From: Escarpia spicata
Lineage: Eukaryota; Annelida; Polychaeta; Sabellida; Siboglinidae
DNA: 64,000 nucleotides
Direction of reading: 5' to 3'
Assembly (NCBI GenBank): GCA_963995525.1
Contig: OZ023213.1
Span: 36,328,350-36,392,349, forward strand
Part shown: positions 46,201 to 54,650 of the stretch, piece by piece
Layout: each line of letters opens with the position of its first letter
Numbering within the stretch: the stretch's first letter is position 1
The notes under the pieces: model-generated
The model's database searches: none
What the model saw: only the letters and a program-made list of their open reading frames with translations
What the model was told of the DNA's origin: nothing
Made by a program: the position numbers and the translations under genes

Positions 46201-47956
46201 CAAGACGGCCGAGTCAACCCGCGGCAAGGTCCTCTACGAGACTGGACCTAGCACGGTGATGTGGCAGCGCGACTACCCACCGTAAGTGACAGGGTGTACT
46301 AGTGATGGGACGTTAACCCCGAAAAGTTACAGCTCTAAAGATTCCACTATGTAAGAACTTACCTTTACCTGACAGCCATCTGCCTGTATTGCTAACTGCG
46401 ATCCATCTACTTGCATTGCAAAGTTAGAGCCATCTACTTGTATTGCATAATTTGGGACTGTCCCAGAGTGACCTTAATTGTGAAGTGGCTGTATTACCAA
46501 GGTGAATGTAAAACCAGGTTCTGCTGTACCCATAAAATATTAACGTTTGCTCTTATGCAGGCTTATCAATTTGAGCTGAATTGCGATGAGACTACTTGGA
46601 TTGCTAGCTGCATAACTAACCGCGACGCGTCTACTTGCAGACTGGAGCTGGAGAAGTGCTACTGCTTCACAGAGTTTGCTGTGACCCTGAACGAGTCGGA
46701 GGAGGGAATGGCGCCCACTGACAGCCGCCTGCGCCCCGACCAGCGTCTCATGGAGGAGGGCGCGTGGGACGACGCCAACGAAGTGAAGCTGAAGCTGGAG
46801 GAGAAACAGAGACAGAAGCGGCGGGAGAAGGAACATGAGGCACTGCAGGCGGCCGAGGAAGGTGGGAAACACCCCCTGGGGGGGCCCTTGATAGAATGCA
46901 GTAATGTGTAGGTGTGACCTGCCACGGTAATTTGCGTATTAAGGCGCAAAATTGTGAAAGTTTTTGTTTAGCTTGTTTGTTTCCACACGTCAGAAGCTTA
47001 AATTGATACCTCATTTGTTGAAATATTTTCAGTAGTTTTTGATTTATTGCTAAAATTGACAGAAATGTCAAAAAAGCAACGTGTTTAGAACGGAGGACAT
47101 TTTGTGTCGTATTGTGTATAGATGGTACGGATTTGTAAATGCTAAATGTATGTATTTTATTAGTTTAGGATTAATTTTTCTCTATGAAAATAAACTGGAC
47201 CCTGAAAGATGAGACTGTAAGGAACACATTTCTGCCCAAATCACAACATTGATGCGACATGACATGGACAGCTATTTTGGCTCCGATGCAGAATAGGTTA
47301 ATGCGATTTAATACCTGGTTCGCCGTTGCAGGTCACATGTATGAATACCTGATATGTTGATCAGATTTCTGTTGATTTTGTTGTTTTTAATCACAATGAT
47401 GTTTCTGACAGTAAATGAGTTATTCCATTAGCACATTGTCTTCTGTGAGATGTTTAGCTATACAACAGAATCGAGGTCACATTTTCCTTTCCTTGTTTGT
47501 CAAAAATAATCAAAATTGATGAAAACTGATTTTGTGCTTGTGAATGACATGTTCAGGTCACGGTGGAAATGAACCCATAACTTACTACACCATATACATT
47601 TTAAAACTATTAATATAAAATAATTAGCTATATTATAATCAGATTAAGATTAATAAACAAATCTGAAGAGACAAATAAAATGTACATATCCATAAAAAGT
47701 GAACTAATGCACTGCTCCTTGGCAAAAGTAAGCCGGTTTAAATAAATGCATTTCATGAAGAGTCCTGACCTTAGGCAGTATGTCTATATGTGTGCGTTCT
47801 CCGTCGACAGGCCGCGAGTACGTGAGTTACGAGCCAAAGTGGTTTCGCAAGGAGACGGACCCACAGACAGGGAACCTAGTGCACGTGTACACAGGTGAAT
47901 ACTGGCAGTGCAAGGAGGCAGGAAAGTGGGACCGGTGCCCCGACATCTTCTTATGA
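19003..47956 (+). CDS. OSBP: Oxysterol-binding protein, C-terminal 11 exons (spliced, 5' incomplete)
   Basis: OSBP exchanges sterol for PI4P at ER-Golgi contacts, using a PH domain, a VAP-binding FFAT motif and a C-terminal ORD domain (established for the family). Exons 19003-19253, 31518-31731, 33262-33364, 34168-34288, 36073-36309, 36559-36804, 37579-37696, 45292-45491, 46112-46281, 46641-46861 and 47811-47956 join in phase with GT-AG borders into 674 residues plus TGA. Order seen: NTCNDLITKHGTALQRSL region, RATLFRITSNAMIN, coiled coil, FFAT-like DFYDALDD, ERPNYSINLWSIMKN, KPFNPLLGET, EQ|VSHHPP, HHYTW-like GNHYTWRKVTTTVHN, PTDSRLRPDQRLME, and the terminal WDRCPDIFL. The PH domain is missing from what I can read; it probably lies upstream of the window. 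OSBP versus its paralogue ORP4/OSBP2 cannot be separated, since invertebrates usually have one copy. Confidence 0.95.
19433..24530. repeat. 65/67-bp satellite, about 77 copies, in OSBP intron
   Basis: The unit is ttcttagttcaatgataggt, accactgggcatcacttgtc, attcaacctg, then either tttcaacttgtgcca or ttgctcaacttgtgcca, giving 65- and 67-bp forms. Each carries GGTACC. The first half is mostly the short form and the second half mixed. Blocks of variants recur in the same order (see findings). Confidence 0.98.
24531..25570. other. Intron 1 of OSBP (window numbering), unique part
   Basis: No exon continuing OSBP is present. At 25350-25515 there is a CCAAT-like ccaatagg, then an ATG frame of 31 codons (MMAEIEMAQHHQPTAPAKKK, then CVVQKFITAAY) ending in TGA. 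No good splice donor lies inside it, so an alternative first exon is only a possibility. Confidence 0.3.
25572..25630 (+). repeat. Dispersed terminal-type repeat (copy 1)
   Basis: gttgtgtagaatctggaccc and ctcgatttcgccattata match sequence at 53560-53600 and, inverted, 54507-54548. This looks like the end of a TE family. Confidence 0.55.
25672..25922. repeat. Long imperfect palindrome (~85-nt arms)
   Basis: The left arm (ttattcaacag-atcccaggcatatttac, then ggtcttagagcacttttgag) pairs with the right arm (gtgcgctaagac, ataaatatgcctggg-tgatgttgaatga). Mismatches and small indels are present throughout. It could be a foldback MITE. Confidence 0.7.
25923..28540. other. Intron 1 of OSBP, no gene seen
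   Basis: AT-rich intron sequence with a (TA)n run at about 27402-27425. No exon with a family signature is visible on either strand. Confidence 0.5.
28560..28815. repeat. Degenerate ~17-bp repeat
   Basis: Repeats of gtgttacttgtgtaat with many substitutions; an old minisatellite. Confidence 0.8.
28816..30540. other. Intron 1 of OSBP, unique sequence
   Basis: No exon is recognised. The dispersed repeat ggtggtaattattagcagga, agttcactgaat occurs at about 30330-30362. Confidence 0.45.
30537..30586. repeat. 25-bp direct duplication
   Basis: Two adjacent copies of tgtaccttcaatgtatctgt-tctag. Confidence 0.93.
30791..30875. repeat. Hairpin: 39-nt inverted repeat
   Basis: Arms 30791-30829 and 30837-30875 match except for one position, with a 7-nt loop (tacacaa). 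The sequence from the arm end through the loop, ttttcttagtacacaacta, recurs at about 56295-56313 beside another hairpin. Confidence 0.93.
31255..31515 (+). repeat. 10-11-bp pyrimidine-rich minisatellite before OSBP exon 2
   Basis: Units of cacctgtc plus 2-3 variable bases; the central part is seven copies of gtcgtccacct. The last units run into the acceptor (cacacctgtgttgcag), so the polypyrimidine tract is repeat-derived. Confidence 0.92.
31518..31731 (+). CDS. OSBP: OSBP exon 2 (coiled coil)
   Basis: It continues directly from exon 1 (NAMIN|ACHDYLELAQ) and encodes a strongly charged heptad-rich helix, WERMLKYEHDQRLRLEEMVE followed by QLAKQHDSLEKQARRKQL, then an Asn/Ser-rich linker. The donor is CA|gtgagt in phase 1. 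The acceptor (tgttgcag) is preceded by the pyrimidine-rich minisatellite at 31255-31515. Confidence 0.93.
31860..32266 (-). pseudogene. Non-LTR retrotransposon RT C-terminal remnant
   Basis: On the - strand, RRTGHVQRMNKDRLPKR is followed by KAEEDG, a stop, then RRGEPKLRWNDSMKRDLRRA. This is the widespread C-terminal signature of endonuclease/RT retrotransposons (GHVxRMxxDRLPKR...GRRxRGxPKxRWxDxxKxD). The internal stop shows decay. It lies in the OSBP intron just after exon 2. Confidence 0.75.
32267..33005. other. OSBP intron 2, no gene seen
   Basis: AT-rich intron without recognised elements. Confidence 0.5.
33006..33215 (-). mobile_element. tRNA-derived SINE (second type)
   Basis: On the - strand, a head with ggcacactggtcaagcg (A-box-like), gttggactgtagttcagaag, and a B box ggttcaaaccctgg near 33145, followed by a body ending in gtctatgcc. 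It differs from the family at 57.5 and 62.2 kb. It ends about 45 bp before exon 3. Confidence 0.65.
33262..33364 (+). CDS. OSBP: OSBP exon 3 (FFAT-like motif)
   Basis: Serine is rebuilt across the junction (A|GT). The peptide SEEDFGEDDFYDALDDHDK carries an acidic tract and a core DFYDALD that fits the FFAT pattern (Phe/Tyr at the aromatic positions, D-A at the centre), the VAP-binding motif of OSBP. The donor is AA|gtaagt in phase 2. A G-rich minisatellite starts about 10 nt after the donor. Confidence 0.9.
33376..33900 (+). repeat. G-rich ~34-bp minisatellite after OSBP exon 3
   Basis: Units of ggtagggtggatgagagga, taggttgtcagaagg. G-runs of three or four at short spacing lie on the coding strand, so G-quadruplexes could form in DNA or pre-mRNA. 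Confidence 0.92.
34168..34288 (+). CDS. OSBP: OSBP exon 4 (Ser/Thr-rich linker)
   Basis: Acceptor gctttcag, donor AAG|gtaaac, phase 2 in and 0 out. It encodes a low-complexity Ser/Thr linker (RTPSELSTDSFGSTPMPM and NNYETSSTDSEGEQK) between the FFAT motif and the ORD domain. The linker is weakly conserved in the family, so the call rests on phase, splice signals and position. Confidence 0.78.
34745..35275. repeat. 30-bp tandem repeat, about 17 copies
   Basis: The unit is gaagttgtcacaaatgttgc, atcctaatga. The 30-bp period keeps several frames open, giving spurious 60-100-codon frames. Confidence 0.95.
35330..35645. repeat. Perfect palindrome, 154-nt arms, 8-nt spacer
   Basis: Arms 35330-35483 and 35492-35645 match base for base; the spacer is atgggtga. 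Each arm carries tgacgtca. A 14-bp direct repeat taacaaattaacta lies at 35317-35330 and again at 35682-35695, so the inserted unit may be 35331-35681. It lies in the OSBP intron between exons 4 and 5. Confidence 0.96.
35646..36072. other. OSBP intron 4, right part
   Basis: AT-rich, nothing else recognised. Confidence 0.5.
36073..36309 (+). CDS. OSBP: OSBP exon 5 (start of ORD domain)
   Basis: 79 codons, phase 0 at both ends, acceptor gttgacag, donor CCT|gtgagt. The first half is a Ser-rich linker; the second half, RRKRIPERPNYSINLWSIMK followed by NSIGRDLSKIPMP, is the conserved lid and start of the ORD lipid-transfer domain. Confidence 0.93.
36559..36804 (+). CDS. OSBP: OSBP exon 6 (ORD core, KPFNPLLGET)
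   Basis: 82 codons, phase 0 at both ends. It contains VNFSEPLSFLQRLMEDNEY, YVAAFTVSSYSTT and KPFNPLLGETYE, ORD barrel elements that contact PI4P and sterol in family structures. It ends WRSFTEQ, so the intron splits the ORP signature after EQ. Confidence 0.95.
36805..37365. other. OSBP intron 6, left part
   Basis: No feature recognised. The open frame running past the exon 6 donor is a read-through, not an exon extension. Confidence 0.5.
37366..37578 (+). repeat. Tandem duplicates of the OSBP exon 7 acceptor and exon start
   Basis: The segment tatggttaca(g/a/t)gtgagcca followed by a cca(c/t)c-rich run, (a/c)tggttgctgtgcat-like sequence and gtgaccccc recurs, starting near 37370, 37441 and 37497, before the true junction at 37569. 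The copies carry a decoy AG and partial VSHHP codons and then revert to intron sequence. The units are 54-72 bp. Confidence 0.88.
37579..37696 (+). CDS. OSBP: OSBP exon 7 (VSHHPP signature)
   Basis: It starts with VSHHPPMVAMHTEAKDW, completing the EQVSHHPP signature whose paired histidines bind the PI4P phosphate in the family, then SSKFRGKYLQIIPLG. Acceptor gttacag|GTGAGCCAC, donor CTAG|gtgagt, phase 0 in and 1 out. The acceptor and first codons recur as degenerate copies in the preceding intron (37366-37578), so three or more decoy acceptors precede the true one. The true copy is the only one that reads VSHHPP with a second proline codon and continues open into the exon. Confidence 0.93.
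37697..38426. other. OSBP intron 7, unique left part
   Basis: No exon or element recognised. Confidence 0.5.
38427..45250. repeat. 97-bp satellite, about 70 copies, in OSBP intron 7
   Basis: The unit is ctctgagcaatcctatggac, tggataccgtgctatgtaag, aacttacctttacttccctt, ttacttacacgtgtgccagg, gagtaaagtgtaaagcg. The tail tgtgccag-gagtaaagtgtaaa through ctgagca and the gctatgtaagaactt end match the 3' tail of the SINEs at 57.4 and 62.1 kb. The last monomer ends in the exon 8 acceptor. Repeated 63-codon frames on the - strand are artefacts. Confidence 0.98.
45292..45491 (+). CDS. OSBP: OSBP exon 8 (ORD)
   Basis: It enters in phase 1 and encodes GIAHLVFPASGNHYTWRKVT, then TTVHNIIVGRLWVDNHGEME, IINHKNGDKCNMKYMPYSYF and SRETPRK, a typical ORD block. 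The donor is AAG|gtaagg. The acceptor tract upstream is the tail end of the 97-bp satellite (see findings). Confidence 0.95.
45492..46111. other. OSBP intron 8
   Basis: It is enriched in a loose repeat of attgcaattcctatattttc between about 45600 and 45890. No exon. Confidence 0.55.
46112..46281 (+). CDS. OSBP: OSBP exon 9 (ORD)
   Basis: Acceptor attgacag, donor CC|gtaagt, phase 0 in and 2 out. It encodes VMGVVSDKFGKERWVIQGTW and DDKMEG, matching the family's strand with TWDEKME, followed by a variable loop and VMWQRDYPP (family: WKRNPLP). Confidence 0.93.
46334..46360 (+). repeat. Isolated fragment of the 97-bp satellite in OSBP intron 9
   Basis: ctatgtaagaacttaccttt is identical to the satellite core but stands alone, about 1 kb beyond the array and across exons 8 and 9. 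Confidence 0.7.
46641..46861 (+). CDS. OSBP: OSBP exon 10 (ORD C-terminal helix)
   Basis: Acceptor acttgcag, donor GAAG|gtggga. It encodes FTEFAVTLNESEEG, then APTDSRLRPDQRLMEEGAWD, the most conserved C-terminal block of ORPs, and a charged helix LKLEEKQRQKRREKEHEAL. The reading frame runs openly upstream past the acceptor, but that extension does not resemble OSBP. Confidence 0.95.
46862..47810. other. OSBP intron 10
   Basis: AT-rich intron; no additional exon or element recognised. Confidence 0.55.
47811..47956 (+). CDS. OSBP: OSBP terminal exon 11
   Basis: The acceptor is gtcgacag. It encodes YEPKWFRKETDPQTGNLVHV followed by YTGEYWQCKEAGKWDRCPDI, FL and TGA, equal to the family C-terminus (ALWFERKKDP... 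and CPDIF). Confidence 0.95.
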
Positions 47957-48479
47957 CCGTCACCATATCCGTAGACTCATTCTCCCACTGATGACCGGAT
48001 TTCGGCGGCCATCGTAAACTTGTCATTGCCTCCAACGCAGGCTGTCGCAGTCGGCAGAAGCATGCGAGGAGTCTGGCAGATATCTCGACCCAGTGAAGCG
48101 AATCTGTGGTGACATTAGAGACGTGCCAATTGTGTTATTTCGGTCGGCGTGCGAATGATGCCGATCAATGTCTGGATCAACGGTACAGCGACGCACGTGT
48201 GATACTGTGCAATGGTGCCAGGTGGCAGCACTGGTTGCACATCTCAGACACTGTTTTGTAAGCAGTACGGTTGCGTAGCGACTGAAGTGTGCGGTGTAAG
48301 ATTATTTGCATCATTGATCATCCAGTAATATGACTGGACTGTAGTGTAGAAGTACTGGACTGGAATTATGCCTCTCACCAGGCTCTTCTATTGTATGTGA
48401 ATATATATAACATTTCACTCCAAGTCATGTAGCTACTGCTTTCATATCAGTGCTTGGATAGCCACGTGTTACATTGTGG

Positions 48480-48790
48480 TTGACCATGTCTCTCTGTCTG
48501 TGTCTCTCCATGTCTTTCTGTCTCTGTCTGTCAGTTGGTCTGTTTCATAGTCTGTATGCATCTCTGTTTCTCTCAGTGTCTGTCTCAGTGTCTGTCAGTC
48601 TGTCTCGGTGTCTGTTAGTCTGTCTCGGTGTCTGTCAGTCTGTCTCGGTGTCTGTCAGTCTGTCTCAGTGTCTGTCAGTCTGTCTCAGTGTTTGTCAGTC
48701 TGTCTCGGTGTCTGTCAGTCTTTCTCAGTGTCTGTCAATCTTTCTCATTGTCTGTTAGTCTGTCTGAGTGTGTGTGTGTCTGTCGAGTGC
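48480..48790. repeat. (tctgtctcggtgtctgtcag) minisatellite
   Basis: About ten copies of a 20-bp unit with smaller internal tctg periodicity. The translated frames (Ser/Val/Leu-rich) are repeat artefacts. Confidence 0.93.
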
Positions 48791-48837
48791 TTCTCAGCTG
48801 CGTGGCAACATATCTGTCAGTGTGACAGTTTGACAAG

Positions 48838-48940
48838 ACGCAATGCGTTCATTGGTGCACACTCTTTGCGTCCACCTCTGCCCCCATATGTGTTCATTGG
48901 TGCCTACTCTTTGCGTCCACCTCTGCCCCCATATGTCACA
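48838..48940. repeat. ~52-bp direct duplication
   Basis: gcgttcattggtgcacactc, tttgcgtccacctctgcccc, catatgt is followed by a second copy with tgttcattggtgcctactct. Confidence 0.92.
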
Positions 48941-49255
48941 TCCAGCCGATTTCACTACTCGTATGTCATCATGTAACATCAGAATACCTGTGTGTGACAA
49001 AGCTTTGTAATGTCATCAGCATCGATTCAGACACAACATAACGGAACATCACTGAAAAGATTATTCTATATTAGTCAGTATTTCTCTTTGAAATTACAAA
49101 AGCACTGCTCTTGTTTTGTGTCTGCAGAATGCTCCACTTAGCTGTCTGTCACATGATGATCATGTGATATAACTGGGGTAGATAGTTGATACTGATGAAG
49201 TTTATGTGATAGCTACGTCATGCTGGCGCTGCAGCATTCCCACAGATATTTTATG

Positions 49256-49925
49256 ACACATTACAGATGACAAGGATATGATATCGATGGCTTATACGTG
49301 ACACAAATGCCTTGTACGTGATGCACACGACCTGTATGTGACATGGGTAACTTGTAAAAAAAACATATATGACATACCTGACAGAGATGACTTGTACCTG
49401 ACATGGATGATATGTATCTGACACGGATGACTCGTACCTGACACGGATGACTCGTACCTGACATGGATGACTCATACCTGACACGGATGACTCGTACCTG
49501 ACACGCATTATTTGTATCTGACCGGACGAGTCGTACCTGACACGGATGACTCGTACCTGACAGAGATAACTCATACCTAACATGGATAACTTGTACCTGA
49601 TGTGGATGATTCGGATGAACGATATGTGACGCTTGTGATTTGTTTGTGACACGAGTGATTTGTACATGACAGGTATGACTAATATGAGGTGCCTATGACT
49701 TGTACATGACACAAAGTACTTGTTCATAACATGAATTACTTGTACGTGACATGAATGACTTGCACATGACACAGATGACCTGTACATGACAGGAATGACT
49801 TGTACATGTCAGAAATTACTAGTTTGTGACACAGATGACTTATTTGTGACTCAGACGATGTGTATGTAACATGGATGACTTGTACGTGACATGTGTGACA
49901 TCTACAGAGGACAGATGTCATTTCC
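49256..49925. repeat. Degenerate ~20-bp repeat (gacttgtacctgacacggat)
   Basis: About 30 diverged copies; the units near 49400-49560 are the most uniform. The 178-codon open frame on the - strand follows the repeat and has no family resemblance. Confidence 0.9.
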
Positions 49926-51012
49926 GTCATACAAAGGAGATGTTGTGCAAGAGCGGGTCTGTGTCAGTCGTCACATTCCTGGACAATTTGTTGTGTTCTT
50001 AAGTAACTTGTACAGTATTGCAGCCGTTGTTAAAAATTTCTTCGTTCGTGTCTTGTACAGCTAATCCACCCTGCATGCATGAAAATGATGAGTTTTATTG
50101 GATGAAATGATGTCGTGACGGTGGCACTTGCGGTTAATGATAGTCCGTCTAGTCACGGCAATGCAACCACTGTACATAATTGGCTTGATGAACTTTAACT
50201 CGTATAATGATTATTTCGCTGAGCACATGTCAATATCCCAGTACCGGGCATGCGTAAATGTAAATACTCAACCGCTATCCGATACTACGCAGGCCTGCAG
50301 AAACCGTGACGTCTGTTTTCAGTTGTAAAGTTATTACAGGTGATGTCAGTTTTTGATAAATTGTTGGGGGATATCGTGGGCAGTTGTGCGTTGCATATAA
50401 GACAACGCAGTAACTTGTTATTTTGCAAGTTTGAAGGCTGTTGTGATCAACAGCTGAATCTGTATGTACAGTGACAGTGAAACCACCGCTGGTCTCTTGC
50501 AGTGTAGGTAACTCAATTCATTGTTTGGAAGCGTTTTCCATGTACACATAGAATAAAACAGCTACAATCACATGACATCGCGTACGGTTGTGTGGCAGGT
50601 GACATGGTGTGTCATGTGACGTTTGTGCATTAACTTGATTGGGTGTGGGGGTGTGCTCTGTAACGCGGCAAAGCTCCGTGTGGCAGTAGCAGTGTTGGAA
50701 CATCTTATTGATGGTTGAAAGGACGATTGTTTCAATCCTCTTGGTGCAGTTTCAAAGGTTTGGTCAATTTTGTTCACGCCACATTGCATTGGTTCATTCG
50801 GCTGAATAAATTAGTAGCTGATCATAGACAGTGGAGAGTAAATAAAGTTTTTGTGTAGTAATTGCAGAACAGCTGAACACTTCCCAAATAAGTTGTAATA
50901 AACATGGTATGGTATTGGTATTATGGTATTGATGTGCCATAGACATTAATCATATAGCTTATTCAATAGCAATATTAATGGGTGTAAAGCAGTCTAGTTA
51001 ATGCGCTAACTT

Positions 51013-52312
51013 TGGGGGCAGTCTGACAGTATCTCCTCCCAGGCGCCGAGGTCTAACATTGGGGCAGTCTGACAGTATCTCCTCCCAGGCGCCGAGGTCT
51101 AACATTGGGGCAGTCTGACAGTATCTCCTCCCAGGCGCCGAGGTCTAACATTGGGGCAGTCTGACAGTATCTCCTCCCAGGCGCCGAGGTCTAACTTTGG
51201 GGGCAGTCTGACAGTATCTCCTCCCAGGCGCCGAGGTCTAACTTTGGGGGCAGTCTGACAGTATCTCCTCCCAGGCGCCGAGGTCTAACATTGTGGCAGT
51301 CTGACAGTATCTCCTCCCAGGCGCCGAGGTCTAACTTTGGGGGCAGTCTGACAGTATCTCCTCCCAGGCGCCGAGGTCTAACTTTGGGGGCAGTCTGACA
51401 GTATCTCCTCCCAGGCGCCGAGGTCTAACATTGTGGCAGTCTGACAGTATCTCCTCCCAGACGCCGAGGTCTAACATTGTGGCAGTCTGACAGTATCTCC
51501 TCCCAGGCGCCGAGGTCTAACTTTGGGGGCAGTCTGACAGTATCTCCTCCCAGGCGCCGAGGTCTAACATTGTGGCAGTCTGACAGTATCTCCTCCCAGG
51601 CGCCGAGGTCTAACATTGTGGCAGTCTGACAGTATCTCCTCCCAGGTGCCGAGGTCTAACATTGTGGCAGTCTGACAGTATCTCCTCCCAGGCGCCGAGG
51701 TCTAACTTTGGGGGCAGTCTGACATTATCTCCTCCCAGGCGCCGAGGTCTAACATTGGGGCAGTCTGACAGTATCTCCTCCCAGGCGCCGAGGTCTAACT
51801 TTGGGGGCAGTCTGACAGTATCTCCTCCCAGGTGCCGAGGTCTAACATTGTGGCAGTCTGACAGTATCTCCTCCCAGGCGCCGAGGTCTAACTTTGGGGG
51901 CAGTCTGACAGTATCTCCTCCCAGGTGCCGAGGTCTAACATTGTGGCAGTCTGACAGTATCTCCTCCCAGGCGCCGAGGTCTAACATTGGGGCAGTCTGA
52001 CAGTATCTCCTCCCAGGTGCCGAGGTCTAACATTGGGGGCAGTCTGACAGTATCCCCTCCCAGGTGCCGAGGTCTAACATTTGGGGCAGTCTGACAGTAT
52101 CTCCTCCCAGGTGCCGAGGTCTAACTTTGGGGGCAGTCCGACAGTATCTCCTCCCAGGCGCCGAGGTCTAACATTGGAGGCAGTCTGACAGTATCTCCTC
52201 CCAGGCGCCGAGGTCTAACTTTGGGGGCAGTCTGACAGTATATCCTCCCAGGCGGCGAGGTCTAACATTGGAGGCAGTCTGACAGTATCTCCTCCCTGGT
52301 GCCGAGGTCTGC
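51013..52312. repeat. 46/47-bp satellite, about 28 copies
   Basis: The unit is cagtctgacagtatctcctc, ccaggcgccgaggtctaaca, ttgggg. The right edge continues into gctttctatgttcattca, which is part of the 55-bp satellite at 60.5 kb. Confidence 0.97.
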
Positions 52313-53555
52313 TTTCTATGTTCATTCACTTCCTTGGACCATTGACCTTTGAACTACCAACTGGTGATGTATTTATAAAAACCACAAAGGCAGTGGTTGA
52401 GTTACTACGTGTTCTCAACTGATGTGAGCCACTTCCCGGAGGATGACGTCTGCAGTACGTGGAAGTATTTAGCATGCCATAATTGGCGACCACAGAAACT
52501 AAAATGGTCGGAAATTGAGGATGAAATGAATGCAAATCCAACAGAAACATTCCTTAATTGCAAGTATTTATTCAGAAACAACTTTTAGAACCACTGATTT
52601 CAGGCAATAACATTTATGATGAACATTTAATACATTCACATCTATAATAAATAATTACCTGATTTTCTTCATAATATTGCATATTTTATATATAGTTAAG
52701 AGATGCGTGGATTTGTGTAAATGCATTTTAATACTTGCCAGTACAATTCCACATATATATAACAAAATATATTTCACTGAGTATTCTTATTCCTCATCTG
52801 AACACAATAATATTATGTTATAATTCTATCGCAGTAAAATGGTACTAGAACAATATTACATAAAAATTGTTAGGAAGTTACATTTCAGATTAATAACAAA
52901 ACTGGCAAACTTGATGGCAACATTTAATCAGGCGTTCACTAATGTTATCTAAAAAGACCTAATCTTACTATTTATTAAACAGATATTCAAACGGATATGT
53001 TACATCATTTTAATAACATGGTACCGGTACATTACATAACCTTGGTACAGCCAAGAACCATAATTAGAAATGAAACGATTGTTTTGTCATCAGTCTCACC
53101 TCGCATGATCAATGTCTTCAATACCAGTACACTACACAATTAGCTTTGCTTGTACTAGTTGTAGGTATTGGCTTGCTAAGAATTATATTATTTTTGGCCT
53201 TCCTTCATATCATACACATTATACACCCACAAAATCACGATGCTGGCAGCATCTCATAAAATGTCATCAATTTACAGTATTGTATTTCCACTTTGACATA
53301 GTTGAACAATGTCTGCTTTCCTGGTATCTATCATGTAAGACAAAATCCTTTTTAATAACCACTGCTATGGCACAATAATTTGAATCGACTTAAGTATGTG
53401 CATTGAGAACAATAAATTCACTAATAATTCCACCTTACACCAGGCATGAAGCACATTTTTAACAGCTCCTGTCAATCAAGAAGTGCATGACCAGGATCAT
53501 CATTTCCTTGCCATGCACTTTACAATCTTTTACAGATATTATAATACACATTTTG
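52313..53555. other. Intergenic AT-rich spacer
   Basis: No gene recognised. A 63-codon + frame at 52397-52588 has no known motif. Confidence 0.5.
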
Positions 53556-53559
53556 GTAC

Positions 53560-54548
53560 TTGTGTAGAATCCGGACCAAACTCATTTTGCCATTATAGCT
53601 ATGTTTGCCTCAACATCGCACCTCGATGCCTTTATTCCTTTGTTAAAGGCATATAATATTACAAAATAGTTTGTTTTATAGCAATTGTGAAGTTCACACA
53701 GCCGGTTTGCATCAGTCTAAACCACTGTTCCCACACAGTGTGCTTGGAATCAAATATATTGTAATTCGTTACAATACATACAAATCAAATAAAGACAAAT
53801 CATATATAATAACAACGACAACAAGGGAAGAACGTTATATAATGTTATACTCCCTAGTGTATATTTCAGTGTAAATTTTGTTATGTTGAAAACAAAAACA
53901 GATTGCTGGTGTATAAGATATAATTAAAAGATGTTATATATTAACATAACTGTAATATGAATTGTTTAAGTACACATTTGTAATTACTGTATAAGTCGTA
54001 AACTTAAGTCTTCTGGTGAAATAATTCCAAATGATAGGACATATATGAAAATGCTTGATAATAACAGCATAGTTTGATGCAAACAGTAGTGCCCTATAAT
54101 ACACAATATTTTATAATAGTATATATAATATGTATGAAACGATGTAAGAACAATGGAAAGAACTCATTGGCTAGTCTCCTACATTTTTCAGATATCCTCC
54201 GGAACGTCAGATAAACTGTTTCACAAGTTTTTGTTCCTAGAACCGAGCTTAAGATTCGCAAACCTGCTTTCCCTGTAGCTACACCCAAAATCTGGAATCA
54301 ACTGCCTATCATGTTGAAATCAGCATCTGTAAAAATAGCTACGTTTCAGAAAAAAAATGAAGACTTTGAAATCGCACTCAAAACTTCGGCAGTCCCTTGT
54401 GCATCCCTGTTTATGATTTTGTTTTACTACACGTGTTGTGCCTCTGAGCTCAGATTCTTGAGGATATAGGCGCCCTAGACGTTTACTAATGGGACATTAG
54501 AATGTAGCTGGCAAAATGAGGTGGGCCTAGATTCTACACAATGCCCAC
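53560..54548. mobile_element. Possible TE with terminal inverted repeats
   Basis: ttgtgtagaatccggaccaa, actcattttgccattata (53562 on) recurs inverted at 54507-54545 (- strand: attgtgtagaatctaggccc, acctcattttgccag). The interior includes a retrotransposon 3' remnant. The third copy at 25572 supports a family. Confidence 0.5.
54225..54490 (+). pseudogene. 3' remnant of an L2-like retrotransposon
   Basis: The frame VPRTELKIRKPAFPVATPKI then WNQLPIMLKSASVKIATFQK matches the C-terminus of the RT at 14.2 kb (VPRAN..GTRAFSVAAPTLWNMLPLSVRS). The following gtgcctctgagctcag, gatataggcgccc matches that element's 3' UTR. It is short, diverged and frame-disrupted upstream. Confidence 0.7.
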
Positions 54549-54575
54549 ATATCATATCAAAAACACTACCGAGGT

Positions 54576-54650
54576 CCAGTGCTACTCAATACATCCGACA
54601 CGTCTCGTGTCAAGACTTTAGAGACGCGTCATCATTCAAGGCAGCAACGG
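54576..54650 (-). promoter_or_regulatory. Candidate SECIS element in TXNRD 3' UTR
   Basis: Seen on the - strand: quartet side ATGA (54635-54632); a 10-bp stem of GACGCGTCTC (54630-54621) with GAGACGTGTC (54606-54597), complete if one G.U pair is allowed; an apical AAA (54619-54617) 12 nt after ATGA; and GGAT (54596-54593) as the NGAN side. Below the core, TGCTGC (54646-54641) pairs with GTAGCA (54585-54580). The spacing fits eukaryotic SECIS rules. It lies about 1 kb after the stop codon. That it drives the Sec codon is inference. Confidence 0.62.

Larger units (their letters stand above)
47957..50850 (+). other. OSBP: Probable OSBP 3' UTR and downstream flank
   Basis: There is no coding exon after the OSBP stop. 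AATAAA hexamers occur at 50552-50557, 50805-50810 and 50841-50846, and a long 3' UTR ending there is possible. The stretch contains two simple minisatellites (48480-48780 and 49256-49920). The true poly(A) site cannot be decided by eye. Confidence 0.4.

Noticed and set aside
46411..46640. Upstream extension of OSBP exon 10
   Set aside because: The frame is open, but the acceptor acttgcag at 46640 and the family alignment place the exon start at 46641.
48474..48976. Ser/Leu/Val/Cys-rich frames resembling membrane segments
   Set aside because: They come from a tctgtctc-type repeat in the OSBP 3' flank.
49251..49787. 178-codon - strand frame
   Set aside because: It follows a ~20-bp degenerate repeat and resembles no protein family I recognise.
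51425..52000. Repeat peptide frames (LDLGAWEEILSDCHN type)
   Set aside because: Both strands are open simultaneously across the 46-bp satellite, which points to repeat periodicity rather than coding.
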